Shown here one piece after another: positions 26,685 to 34,943 of a DNA stretch of 64,000 nucleotides. Each line of letters opens with the position of its first letter. The first letter of the stretch is position 1. The DNA comes from W0P28-013 sp964570565 (lineage in GTDB: Bacteria > Bacteroidota > Bacteroidia > Bacteroidales > Paludibacteraceae). The notes beneath the pieces are model-generated. The model searched no databases and was not told the origin of the DNA. It saw only the letters and a list, made by a program, of their open reading frames with translations. The DNA is taken from assembly GCA_964570565.1 (NCBI GenBank), contig CAZMYT010000004.1:186001-250000 (forward strand), read 5' to 3'. Both the position numbers and the translations under genes were made by a program.

Positions 26685-27551
26685 ATGAGAACTATTCCAG
26701 CATCAGAGCTGATTATTAATGCCGATGGCAGTATTTTTCACCTCCATGTAAAACCAGAACAATTAGCTACAACCATTATTCTAGTAGGCGATCCTGAACG
26801 TGTAACTATGATTGCTAGTCACTTTGATAGCATTGAGTGTGAAGTTTCTAGTCGCGAATTTCATACCATTACAGGTATGTACAAAGGCAAACGTTTGTCG
26901 TGTGTATCGCACGGTATTGGGCCTGATAATATTGATATTGTGGTTACAGAGCTTGATGCTTTAGTGAATGTTGACTTTGCAACGCGTACCGAAAAACCTG
27001 AACATACTACGTTGACATTAGTTCGTATTGGAACTTCAGGTGGTTTACAAGATATTTCTCCAGTTGGCACTTATGTGGTTTCTAAATATTCAATGGGTTT
27101 TGATGGCGTTTTGAATTATTACAAAACTCCAGAAGGTATGCTCGAAATGGGTATGGAAAAAGCATTCTGCTCTCACGTGAATTGGGGTGCTCGTTTGATG
27201 GCTCCTTATTGTGTAAAAGCTAATGAAGAATTGGTAGAACGTATTGGTTTTGATATGGTTAAAGGTATTACCATTGCAGCCCCAGGTTTCTATGGTCCAC
27301 AAGGTCGTTACGTGCGTGCTCCGTTAGCATTTCCTGATTTGAATGAGAAAATTATGTCGTTCGAATATCAAGGTGATGTAATTACCAACTTTGAAATGGA
27401 AAGCTCAATGGTAGCAGGACTTGGTAAATTATTGGGACACAAAGCGATGACTGTGTGTGCTATTATTGCTGGTCGTGTAGCTAAAAATATGAATACCGAT
27501 TACAAAGGTTCAATCGAAGGCTTAGTAGCTAAAGTGTTAGAACGTATCTAA
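26685..27551 (+). CDS. Nucleoside phosphorylase (uridine phosphorylase-like)
   Basis: A 288-residue phosphorylase of the PNP/UDP family, which splits nucleosides with phosphate in salvage. It shows the phosphate-site motif ILVGDPERV, then SREFHTITGMYKGKRLS, CVSHGIGPDNIDIVV, RIGTSGGLQDISPVGTYV, and NFEMESSMVAGL, where Glu-Met-Glu contacts the ribose. The closest type is uridine phosphorylase, but base specificity is not certain. It has its own promoter and a hairpin after the stop, so it is monocistronic. Confidence 0.9.
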   Translation: MRTIPASELIINADGSIFHLHVKPEQLATTIILVGDPERVTMIASHFDSIECEVSSREFHTITGMYKGKRLSCVSHGIGPDNIDIVVTELDALVNVDFATRTEKPEHTTLTLVRIGTSGGLQDISPVGTYVVSKYSMGFDGVLNYYKTPEGMLEMGMEKAFCSHVNWGARLMAPYCVKANEELVERIGFDMVKGITIAAPGFYGPQGRYVRAPLAFPDLNEKIMSFEYQGDVITNFEMESSMVAGLGKLLGHKAMTVCAIIAGRVAKNMNTDYKGSIEGLVAKVLERI

Positions 27552-27578
27552 TTAGCTTTAAGCTAGTATTTTATCAAT

Positions 27579-27613
27579 GAGCGAAGTGCGAATTTTAGGT
27601 TTACACTTCGCTT
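27579..27613 (+). terminator. Hairpin terminator after the nucleoside phosphorylase gene
   Basis: An 8-bp perfect stem, GCGAAGTG (27581-27588) with CACTTCGC (27604-27611), extendable by two pairs. The loop is 15 bases and a T-rich tail follows. Confidence 0.55.
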
Positions 27614-27637
27614 ATTTGTCTATTTAATAAGAATATT

Positions 27638-29023
27638 ATGACTATTTGTGCTATTTCAACAGCGCCAGGCGTAGGCGGTATTGCGGTCATTCGGATATCG
27701 GGTGAGCAAGCATTTACGGCATGCGACGCTATATTTAAACCTTTTACCGCAGGAGTGACCGTTAGTGCGATGGCTCCTAATACTATTCGGTTTGGTCAAA
27801 TTGTGGCTGATAATGAATTGGTAGATGAAGTGTTGGTTTCAGTTTTTCATGCACCGCATTCATTTACAGGCGAAAACGTTGTTGAAATTGCTTGCCATGG
27901 TTCACAGTTTATTCAACAAGAAATCTTAAAATTGGTCTTGGCGCAAGGGTGTCGATTGGCACAACCTGGTGAATTTACACAACGCGCTTTTCTCAATGGA
28001 AAAATGGATTTAAGCCAAGCCGAGGCGGTAGCCGATGTGATTGCATCGCAGAGTAGAGCTGCTCACCGATTGGCCATGAATCAAATGCGTGGTGGTTTTT
28101 CAAACGAATTGCTGATTTTACGGGACAAGCTACTCACATTTACCTCCTTGGTTGAGTTGGAATTGGATTTTAGCGACCACGAAGATTTAGAATTTGCTGA
28201 TAGAAGTCAATTAAATACCTTAGCAGATACGATAGAACAGAAAATAGCTAAGTTGGTGAATTCGTTTAGCGTTGGCAATGCCATTAAAAATGGTATTCCT
28301 GTGGCTATTGTTGGTGAAACCAATGCGGGTAAATCTACCTTGCTCAATGTGCTCTTAAATGAGGAACGAGCTATTGTTTCCGACATACATGGTACCACCC
28401 GTGACGTGATTGAGGATACGGTAAACATAAAAGGCGTCTTATTTCGATTTATCGACACGGCTGGCTTACGTGAAACCACCGATACTATTGAAAATCTGGG
28501 GATTGAGCGTACTTATCAAGCAATTGAGAAGGCTAATATAGTTCTTTTAATAATAGATGCTTCGCAAATAAATAACCAAGAAAAATGGCTGTCGGAAGAG
28601 ATAATGAAACGGGTGGAGCACACGCCACTAATTTTAGTTTTCAACAAAGTAGATAAACTATCAGAAGGAGAACGTTTGGCATTAGAAAAACAGTTTAACG
28701 ATAACCGTGTACCTCGTATTTTTATTTCCGCCAAAGAGCGACTGTATACCGACGAGTTACAGGAGTTATTGTATAATGCAGCCAAACTGCCAGAGTTGAG
28801 CGATCAAGATATTATGGTGACTAATATGCGTCATTATGAAGCATTAAAACAGGCACACACGGCTATAGTACGTGTTCAAGATGGTTTGAACGACCGCATT
28901 TCGGGTGATTTCTTGAGTCAAGATATTCGTGAGTGTTTACATTATTTGGGCGAAATTACGGGGCAAATTACCACAGATGAGGTGCTTGGTAATATTTTTT
29001 CAAAATTTTGCATCGGTAAGTAA
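27638..29023 (+). CDS. mnmE: tRNA uridine-5-carboxymethylaminomethyl modification GTPase
   Basis: A 461-residue GTPase that, with MnmG, modifies U34 in the wobble position of several tRNAs. It has an N-terminal folate-binding domain (about 1-120), a helical domain, and an inserted G domain with GETNAGKST (G1), TTRD (G2), DTAGLRET (G3) and NKVD (G4). The C-terminal FSKFCIGK contains the conserved Cys motif and is complete. The length is standard. Confidence 0.97.
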   Translation: MTICAISTAPGVGGIAVIRISGEQAFTACDAIFKPFTAGVTVSAMAPNTIRFGQIVADNELVDEVLVSVFHAPHSFTGENVVEIACHGSQFIQQEILKLVLAQGCRLAQPGEFTQRAFLNGKMDLSQAEAVADVIASQSRAAHRLAMNQMRGGFSNELLILRDKLLTFTSLVELELDFSDHEDLEFADRSQLNTLADTIEQKIAKLVNSFSVGNAIKNGIPVAIVGETNAGKSTLLNVLLNEERAIVSDIHGTTRDVIEDTVNIKGVLFRFIDTAGLRETTDTIENLGIERTYQAIEKANIVLLIIDASQINNQEKWLSEEIMKRVEHTPLILVFNKVDKLSEGERLALEKQFNDNRVPRIFISAKERLYTDELQELLYNAAKLPELSDQDIMVTNMRHYEALKQAHTAIVRVQDGLNDRISGDFLSQDIRECLHYLGEITGQITTDEVLGNIFSKFCIGK

Positions 29024-29060
29024 TTGGGCGTGGTATTAAATCTATTAATGCATTAGTAAT

Positions 29061-30722
29061 ATGGATTTTTTTTCAACCTTATTTGGTACATCAGGCATTG
29101 CTTCATCGCTATTATATGTCTGTTTAGCGGCTTTCACTGGTATTTTACTAGGGAAACTTCAAATTTTGGATGTCAAATTGGGAGTGGCAGGAGTTCTATT
29201 TTCTGGTATCCTGATTGGGCATTTTGGAGCTGTGCTCGATCATGATATTCTTCGTTTTGTGAGCGATTTCGGCTTAATTTTGTTCGTGTATAGTTTTGGT
29301 TTGGAAATGGGACCTCGTTTCTTTTCTTCCTTTAAGCGTGATGGCTTAACACTTAATTTATTTGCTATTGGTATTGCTCTGGGCGGCGTAGGTGTGGCGT
29401 ATGCCATTTATGCGTTGACCGATTTATCGCCAGCTGTAGTGATGGGGATTTTGTGCGGCGGCGTTACTAATACCACCAGTTTGGGTGCGGCTCAACAAGT
29501 ATTGATGGATCAAGGAGGCGATTTTACTTCGAGCGTGGCACAATCGAGTATGGGATATGCGTTGACCTATCCGTTTGGTGTTGTTGGTTTGATTTTGGCT
29601 ATGATTTTGTTACGTAAGTTGTTCCGTGTTGATTTAAAAGAAGAAGCTAAAGCGTATTCTGATCATTTGGATGCGACAGAAACTAAATTACAAAGTGTAG
29701 AAATTACAGTGAGTAACCAAAATTTAGTGGGCAAAACCATTGGAGAGTTGCGTGATATTTTGGATGCAGAGTTAGCTGTATCGCGTATCTATCGTAACCA
29801 CGATTATGTATTGGCTACCGATGATCAAACTATTGTTGAAGGAGACGTGATATACGGTGTTTCAGAACAAAAACATATCGACGATTTACGTTTAAAAATT
29901 GGTGATGTGGTTATTGCTGAGCGTCAGAATATTACAGGTATGATGGATATTTGTAATGTACTGCTGACAAACAAACATTTAGCAGGAAAAACCATTGAAC
30001 AAGTAGGTATTTATCGTCGTTATCCTGCTAATATTACACGTATTTACCGCTCGGGCATAGAGTTGCTACCAACACTCAGAACTACGTTGGAATTTGGTGA
30101 TACACTGAAGATTGTGGGGAAAAAAGACGCACTAGATGAAATTAAGAAAGAGCTTGGTAATTCGACTATGGAATTAGCTTTGCCCAATATTACCCCCGTG
30201 TTTTTAGGCATTTTTTTAGGTATTATTTTGGGCAGTATCCCTATATTTATTCCAGGTTTACCAGCTCCAGCCCGTTTGGGATTAGCTGGCGGAACGCTTA
30301 TTGTGGCCATTCTCTTAGGGCATAAAGGGCGTATTGGAAAAATGAATTTGTATATGTTGCCAGGAGCTAATATGATGGTCCGTGAAATTGGTATTGTGTT
30401 ATTCTTATCAAGCGTCGGATTATTAGCTGGTGAACAATTTTGGCAAACATTACTTCATGGTGGGTGGCAGTGGATGATTTATGGTGCTATTATCACGTTT
30501 TTACCGGTGATTGTAGTGGCTATTATTGCCCGTTGGATGAAGGTTAATTACTTGACTATAACAGGCTGCATTGCTGGTGCTATGACCGATTCTCCAGCAC
30601 TTGAGTTTGCCAATAGCATGGCTCCTGTGCAGGCACAAGCTACTGCTTATGCGGCTGTTTATCCTATGGCGATGTTTATTCGTGTAGTACTCGCACAACT
30701 ATTTATATTAACAACTATGTAA
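29061..30722 (+). CDS. YidE/YbjL-family transporter with two RCK-C domains
   Basis: A 553-residue inner-membrane protein with the AspT-type layout: about five N-terminal transmembrane segments (1-195), two cytoplasmic RCK_C (TrkA-C) domains (about 210-370, with NLVGKTIGELRD and HLAGKTIEQVGIYRR), then five or six more segments. The twin motifs GVTNTTSLGAAQQ and AGAMTDSPALEFAN occur at matching places in the two halves and are the family repeat. AspT exchanges aspartate for alanine; the substrate here is unknown. A 37-residue ORF follows 16 bases later. Confidence 0.88.
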   Translation: MDFFSTLFGTSGIASSLLYVCLAAFTGILLGKLQILDVKLGVAGVLFSGILIGHFGAVLDHDILRFVSDFGLILFVYSFGLEMGPRFFSSFKRDGLTLNLFAIGIALGGVGVAYAIYALTDLSPAVVMGILCGGVTNTTSLGAAQQVLMDQGGDFTSSVAQSSMGYALTYPFGVVGLILAMILLRKLFRVDLKEEAKAYSDHLDATETKLQSVEITVSNQNLVGKTIGELRDILDAELAVSRIYRNHDYVLATDDQTIVEGDVIYGVSEQKHIDDLRLKIGDVVIAERQNITGMMDICNVLLTNKHLAGKTIEQVGIYRRYPANITRIYRSGIELLPTLRTTLEFGDTLKIVGKKDALDEIKKELGNSTMELALPNITPVFLGIFLGIILGSIPIFIPGLPAPARLGLAGGTLIVAILLGHKGRIGKMNLYMLPGANMMVREIGIVLFLSSVGLLAGEQFWQTLLHGGWQWMIYGAIITFLPVIVVAIIARWMKVNYLTITGCIAGAMTDSPALEFANSMAPVQAQATAYAAVYPMAMFIRVVLAQLFILTTM

Positions 30723-30738
30723 CTAAGGAGGCAACAGA

Positions 30739-30852
30739 ATGACAACTAGAAATGAAGATAAAACTAAAGAGGAATTGCCAGATTTGAGTCAGTTTGATTT
30801 TCCAGATGATTATAAACCATTTAGTGACGATAATTTGGATATGTTACCATAA
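30739..30852 (+). CDS. Small acidic ORF (37 residues), unknown
   Basis: A short reading frame, MTTRNEDKTKEELPDLSQ to the end DDNLDMLP, is rich in Asp and Glu and has no hydrophobic segment. It is preceded by AAGGAGG, a near-perfect Shine-Dalgarno sequence ending six bases before the ATG, which is rare in a phylum that mostly does without one. It lies 16 bases after the YidE-type gene, and its stop codon begins the arm of a strong terminator. Codon use looks coding. Homology was not testable here. Confidence 0.6.
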   Translation: MTTRNEDKTKEELPDLSQFDFPDDYKPFSDDNLDMLP

Positions 30853-30890
30853 AAAACAAGAGAAACACATTTTGTGTTTCTCTTGTTTTT
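30852..30890. terminator. Bidirectional terminator, 18-bp perfect stem
   Basis: Stem 30852-30869 with 30873-30890, all 18 pairs perfect, and a 3-base TTT loop. A and T runs at the ends let it stop both the small ORF transcript and the convergent acyl-CoA ligase transcript. Confidence 0.9.
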
Positions 30891-30910
30891 TAGTTGAATA
30901 CTACAAATTT

Positions 30911-32812
30911 TTATTTTAAAGCTTCTATATTATAGCTATTTACAATATTCTTTCCTTCGCTGGAATACAGGAATTGAATTTGTTCTTCATAGCGTTTTTC
31001 TATCTTACCACGAACCATTTTCATGGTACTATTCATCAAATGATTTTGTTCGGTAAATGGCTCTGGTAGAACACAGAATGTGGCAGGTAACCAACGTTCA
31101 GGAAAAGCTCCATGAAATTTGCCACCTTTGCGGTATTCATTCAATTCGCGTTGTAGCTTATTTAAAGCCAGTTCTTTAGCGTGCTGGCTATCCCAATTCC
31201 AATCTGGATGTTTGTGGTGCACATAGCGTTTTAAAGCCTCTTTGTTTGGTACGATGATCGCAATGGTGTAAGGATTTTGATTGTTGTACATCAACATCTG
31301 ATCGATGTAGCGTGAATTTTCTACAATAGATTCTTCGATTCCTTCTGGACTATATTTTTCACCATCAGCACTAATTAACAGCGATTTAAAGCGTCCAACA
31401 ACATATAGGTATTCATCATTAATCATATAACCCATGTCGCCCGTGTAAAGCCAACCATCTTTAATCGTTTCAGCGGTTGCTTTCGGGTTTTTCCAGTAAC
31501 CAGCCATGACATTTTCGCCACGAATCACAATTTCACCTTTTTCGCCATAGGGAAGGGCGTTACCTTCGCTATCACAAATTTTGATATCCATTGGTTTTAC
31601 GATATGGCCCGATGAACCTAAAATATGATTGTCAATAGAGTTCGACGAAATAATAGGCGTAGCTTCCGATAAGCCATAACCTTGCATCATGGGTACGCCA
31701 ATGGCTAAGTAAAAGCGTTGAAGATCAATATCTAATAAAGCGCCACCACCAATAAAAAACTTAAGATTACCGCCGAACGCTTCACGTACTTTGGAAAATA
31801 GAATTTTGTCGTACAGTGCCAAAAATGGTTTTTTCCATGCGTGACAAAAGCCACCTTTGTTATGACCTTCTTTATTGTAGCTAATGGCCATATTTAAAGC
31901 GTGGTTGAACAAAATATGAATCAATTTACCTTGTGCCTTAATGTTGGTTTCTATATTCTTTTTGAAATTTTTCGCTAATGCAGGAACACTTAATAGTAAA
32001 TCAGGTTTGATTTCTTTAATGTTGATAGGGATATTCTTCAGTGTTTCTAAACCCGTTTTTCCAGTTTGAACGGTGGCGACAGAGGCACCTTTACCCATAA
32101 AACTATAGAATCCTGCTACGTGTGCAAAACAATGGTCGAGCGGAAGGATAATGAGCGTTCTAAAGTTTTCGGGAATAGTCATGAGTGTATACGCCTGTTC
32201 TACGTTGGCTGTATAGTTTCGATGAGTTAATAAAATTCCCTTAGGATCGGCTGTAGTTCCCGATGTATAGCTGATATTGGCATAATCGCTACCGACAATG
32301 GACTGGTAACGTGCTTCAAATTCAGCTTTGTGATTAGCCAAGAACTCATCGCCTAGTTTTACTAAATCGCCGTAAAATAACTCATTCGGTTCGTATGTAT
32401 CTTGTTTGTCGAAGATAATGACTTTTTCTACTGCTGGCACCTCTTTGATGATGGCGCGTATTTTAGCTAAATTTCCACCTGACACAAAAATCATTTTTGA
32501 GTCGGAGTGGGTGATACGGAATATCAAATCATTTTTTTCTTCTAATTTGATAGATAGTGGTACATTAACGGCACCTGCGTATAAAATCCCCAGTTCGCCT
32601 ATAATCCACGCATTGCGTCCTTCAGAGAGTAGTGAAACTTTGTCGCCTTTATTCAAACCAAGCGACATAAGTCCTGCACCAACACGGTAAACTTCATCGC
32701 GTGTTTGTGCGTAGGTGGTGGGTTCAAACTTATCGGTTGTTTTTTCCCACAAAAAGGTGTTGTTGGCGTATTTTTCAACGCTTTCTTCAAAAAACTGAAT
32801 AATTGTTTTCAT
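30911..32812 (-). CDS. Long-chain fatty acid-CoA ligase (AMP-forming)
   Basis: A 633-residue adenylate-forming enzyme. Motifs are the P-loop ISYTSGTTADPKGILLTH near 178, GYGLSEATPIISS near 383, YTGDMGYM near 460, and GRFKSLLISADGEKYSPEGIE at the hinge into the C-terminal domain. The length fits FadD/ACSL-type ligases. It likely activates exogenous or recycled fatty acids for membrane lipid use. This fits its place at the end of a run of envelope genes that starts with plsC, though the acyl specificity is unknown. Confidence 0.92.
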   Translation of the reverse strand: MKTIIQFFEESVEKYANNTFLWEKTTDKFEPTTYAQTRDEVYRVGAGLMSLGLNKGDKVSLLSEGRNAWIIGELGILYAGAVNVPLSIKLEEKNDLIFRITHSDSKMIFVSGGNLAKIRAIIKEVPAVEKVIIFDKQDTYEPNELFYGDLVKLGDEFLANHKAEFEARYQSIVGSDYANISYTSGTTADPKGILLTHRNYTANVEQAYTLMTIPENFRTLIILPLDHCFAHVAGFYSFMGKGASVATVQTGKTGLETLKNIPINIKEIKPDLLLSVPALAKNFKKNIETNIKAQGKLIHILFNHALNMAISYNKEGHNKGGFCHAWKKPFLALYDKILFSKVREAFGGNLKFFIGGGALLDIDLQRFYLAIGVPMMQGYGLSEATPIISSNSIDNHILGSSGHIVKPMDIKICDSEGNALPYGEKGEIVIRGENVMAGYWKNPKATAETIKDGWLYTGDMGYMINDEYLYVVGRFKSLLISADGEKYSPEGIEESIVENSRYIDQMLMYNNQNPYTIAIIVPNKEALKRYVHHKHPDWNWDSQHAKELALNKLQRELNEYRKGGKFHGAFPERWLPATFCVLPEPFTEQNHLMNSTMKMVRGKIEKRYEEQIQFLYSSEGKNIVNSYNIEALK

Positions 32813-32828
32813 AAACTAGTATTAGTTG

Positions 32829-33233
32829 TTATAAGATAGTAGCCACAATATGTCGATTGGAGGCTCTATTTCTGAATTCACAGAGATAGATACCTTGCCA
32901 AGTTCCTAAATTGAGTCGATGGTTGGTAATTGGAATAGTCAAACTAGCTCCAATCATAGTGCTTTTGATGTGTGCAGGCATATCGTCAGCACCTTCACAC
33001 GTATGAGTGTAGAATCGTTCATTTTCGCGCACTAAATGGTCAAAAGAGGTGGCTAAATCGGTTTGAACATCAGGATCTGCATTTTCGTTGAGGCTTAATG
33101 CGGCTGATGTGTGTTGAATAAATAGATGTAAAAGGCCACACTCGGGTAAGTCAGGTAAATTTTGCAGAATTTCATTGGTAATCAGATGGAATCCACGTTG
33201 ACGTCCACGTAACGAAAATATAACCTGTTGCAT
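32829..33233 (-). CDS. YjbQ family (secondary thiamine-phosphate synthase-like)
   Basis: A 134-residue protein of the UPF0047/YjbQ family. It shows LFIQHTSAALSLNENADPD, the conserved stretch with His and Asp near the putative active site, and the end motif GTWQGIYLCEFRN. Members have weak thiamine-phosphate synthase activity in E. coli; the physiological role is unknown. It lies one base after the M23 lipoprotein gene and 16 before the acyl-CoA ligase, so it is almost certainly in the same operon. Confidence 0.92.
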   Translation of the reverse strand: MQQVIFSLRGRQRGFHLITNEILQNLPDLPECGLLHLFIQHTSAALSLNENADPDVQTDLATSFDHLVRENERFYTHTCEGADDMPAHIKSTMIGASLTIPITNHRLNLGTWQGIYLCEFRNRASNRHIVATIL

Positions 33234-33234
33234 A

Positions 33235-34422
33235 TTAAAGTTTTAAATCAATTTTTGTGCGTAGTGAGTCGCGCAACAAGTGAAATTCTGGTAAGTATTT
33301 TTCTGGTATTGGTTCCGCAGAAGGCGATTCCATAGTGAGTGGATTGATGGGTTTATTGTTTTTCCAGACACGGAAATCGAGGTGTGCTCCAGTTGAAGCC
33401 CCAGTGCTGCCCACGTAACCTATCACTTGTCCTTGTTCTACGCGTGAACCAACTTTGATACCTTTGCCATATTTCGATAAATGGAGATAAGCGGTAGAGT
33501 AGTTACTGTTATGTTTGATTTTGACGGTATTACCACCACCACCTTTGTAGCCTTTTTGTATAACAACGCCATTACCAATACTCATAACAGGTGTGCCAAG
33601 TGGCGCGGCGTAATCCACGCCTGTGTGTGGTCTAACTGTTTTATAAACTGGATGTTTGCGTCTGTAGGTAAAACCAGATGAAACGCGTGAAAACTTAAGC
33701 GGTGCTTTTAAAAAGGCTTTGCGTACACTTTTACCTTCTTCATCCCAAAAGCCTTTAATATCGTTGTTTTCGTAATTGAAGGCGTAAAATGTTTTGCCAT
33801 TGTGTATAAATTTAGCACCATGTATTTTCCCGATTCCCACAGATGTGCTATCGACGTAGAGTTCATCGTAATATACAATGAAACCGTCGTTTTTTTGCAA
33901 ACCAAAGAAATCGACACTCCATGCATAAATTTCTGACAAATCTAAGGCGAGTTGTAAGTTTAAGTCGTTATCGGTAATAGCATTCCATAGTGAACTTTCG
34001 ATGCGTGCTTTGGCTATTTTTGTTTCAGTACGTACTGGTTTTGTGAATGTGTGTATATGTAAGCTATCCTCTAAATGAAATACATAATGTTCTGCTAATG
34101 ACCGATGATACACAACGTACATGAGTTGTGGCTTTTTGGTTTGGGTGTAGAATGCAGAATATTCATTGCCAGCACGAACATTTCTAATATTTAGAATGCT
34201 ATCAGGAACGAGGCAGAGTTGATTAGTATGTGTGGGTTTACAACCCAATTCGGCAAATAAAGTAGAGAGAGTTTGTCCTTTTTTGATGCGTCCTTTTATA
34301 ATGTTAAATGAATCAACAGGAATTCCATATTCATAAACTACGTCTTGATTGGCGTCTTTATCTGTAGTTTGACATCCGATAAGTGCAAGCAGTATGAGTG
34401 CAAACAGTGCGTATTTTTTCAT
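33235..34422 (-). CDS. M23 peptidase-like lipoprotein with altered HxH motif
   Basis: A 395-residue protein with a lipoprotein signal (ALFALILLALIGC, Cys at 17) and a C-terminal LytM/M23 domain (about 255-360). The first zinc motif is intact (RPHTGVDYAAPLGTPV, His and Asp). The usual second motif HLHF is HLDF (TGAHLDFRVWKN), so one zinc-binding His is Asp. The mid-region may hold a LysM-like or OapA-like segment (RIKKGQTLSTLFAELG, about 45-60). It is likely a peptidoglycan endopeptidase or a regulator of one, acting in the periplasm. Confidence 0.87.
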   Translation of the reverse strand: MKKYALFALILLALIGCQTTDKDANQDVVYEYGIPVDSFNIIKGRIKKGQTLSTLFAELGCKPTHTNQLCLVPDSILNIRNVRAGNEYSAFYTQTKKPQLMYVVYHRSLAEHYVFHLEDSLHIHTFTKPVRTETKIAKARIESSLWNAITDNDLNLQLALDLSEIYAWSVDFFGLQKNDGFIVYYDELYVDSTSVGIGKIHGAKFIHNGKTFYAFNYENNDIKGFWDEEGKSVRKAFLKAPLKFSRVSSGFTYRRKHPVYKTVRPHTGVDYAAPLGTPVMSIGNGVVIQKGYKGGGGNTVKIKHNSNYSTAYLHLSKYGKGIKVGSRVEQGQVIGYVGSTGASTGAHLDFRVWKNNKPINPLTMESPSAEPIPEKYLPEFHLLRDSLRTKIDLKL

Positions 34423-34490
34423 GCTGTGAGATTTAAAGTCTACAAAAGTAACTTTTTTAAACTAAAATGCCAAGTCGAGTTATCAACAGT

Positions 34491-34940
34491 TTAAGCTATG
34501 ATATCTCTAATTTCGAAGAAAACGCGTTCCATTTTTACCATATTTGTAGCTAAAAATTGGTGAAATAGAGGCCATTGGTCACGACGATGAATATCGATAT
34601 TCGCTTGTTGAATATAGATACGACTAACTCTAGTTCCACACGATCGTGTAAAATCAGCTTCCCAAATTAAATTTTCAGGAAATTCAGTGGCAAAAAAAGA
34701 GCGGCAAGCTTGTAGTTGTTGAAACTTCTCGAGGCGTGTTTCAGTATTCGATAAGTTGATTTCTAAAATAACAAAGGCTCCTTCGCGTGTGGCGTCAAAT
34801 TTGAGTTCTATGCCTTTGATTTTGGTATTGTAGAGTATAAATGATTTGTGTTTACCCTGTTTTGAGAGACTATCGCAATAGTTAGCAAATTCTATCCAAA
34901 ACTCTTTTTTGAGTGCTTTTAATTCATCGCGTTTATACAT
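34491..34940 (-). CDS. DUF4268 family protein
   Basis: A 149-residue soluble protein of the DUF4268 family, frequent in Bacteroidota and elsewhere associated with nuclease-like or restriction-linked proteins, but without known function. Visible motifs are ELKALKKEFWIEFANYC at the N-terminus and DIHRRDQWPLFHQFL near the C-terminus. It sits three bases after the OmpA-family gene. No signal peptide is visible, so it is cytoplasmic, unlike its neighbours. Confidence 0.75.
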   Translation of the reverse strand: MYKRDELKALKKEFWIEFANYCDSLSKQGKHKSFILYNTKIKGIELKFDATREGAFVILEINLSNTETRLEKFQQLQACRSFFATEFPENLIWEADFTRSCGTRVSRIYIQQANIDIHRRDQWPLFHQFLATNMVKMERVFFEIRDIIA

Positions 34941-34943
34941 GCG

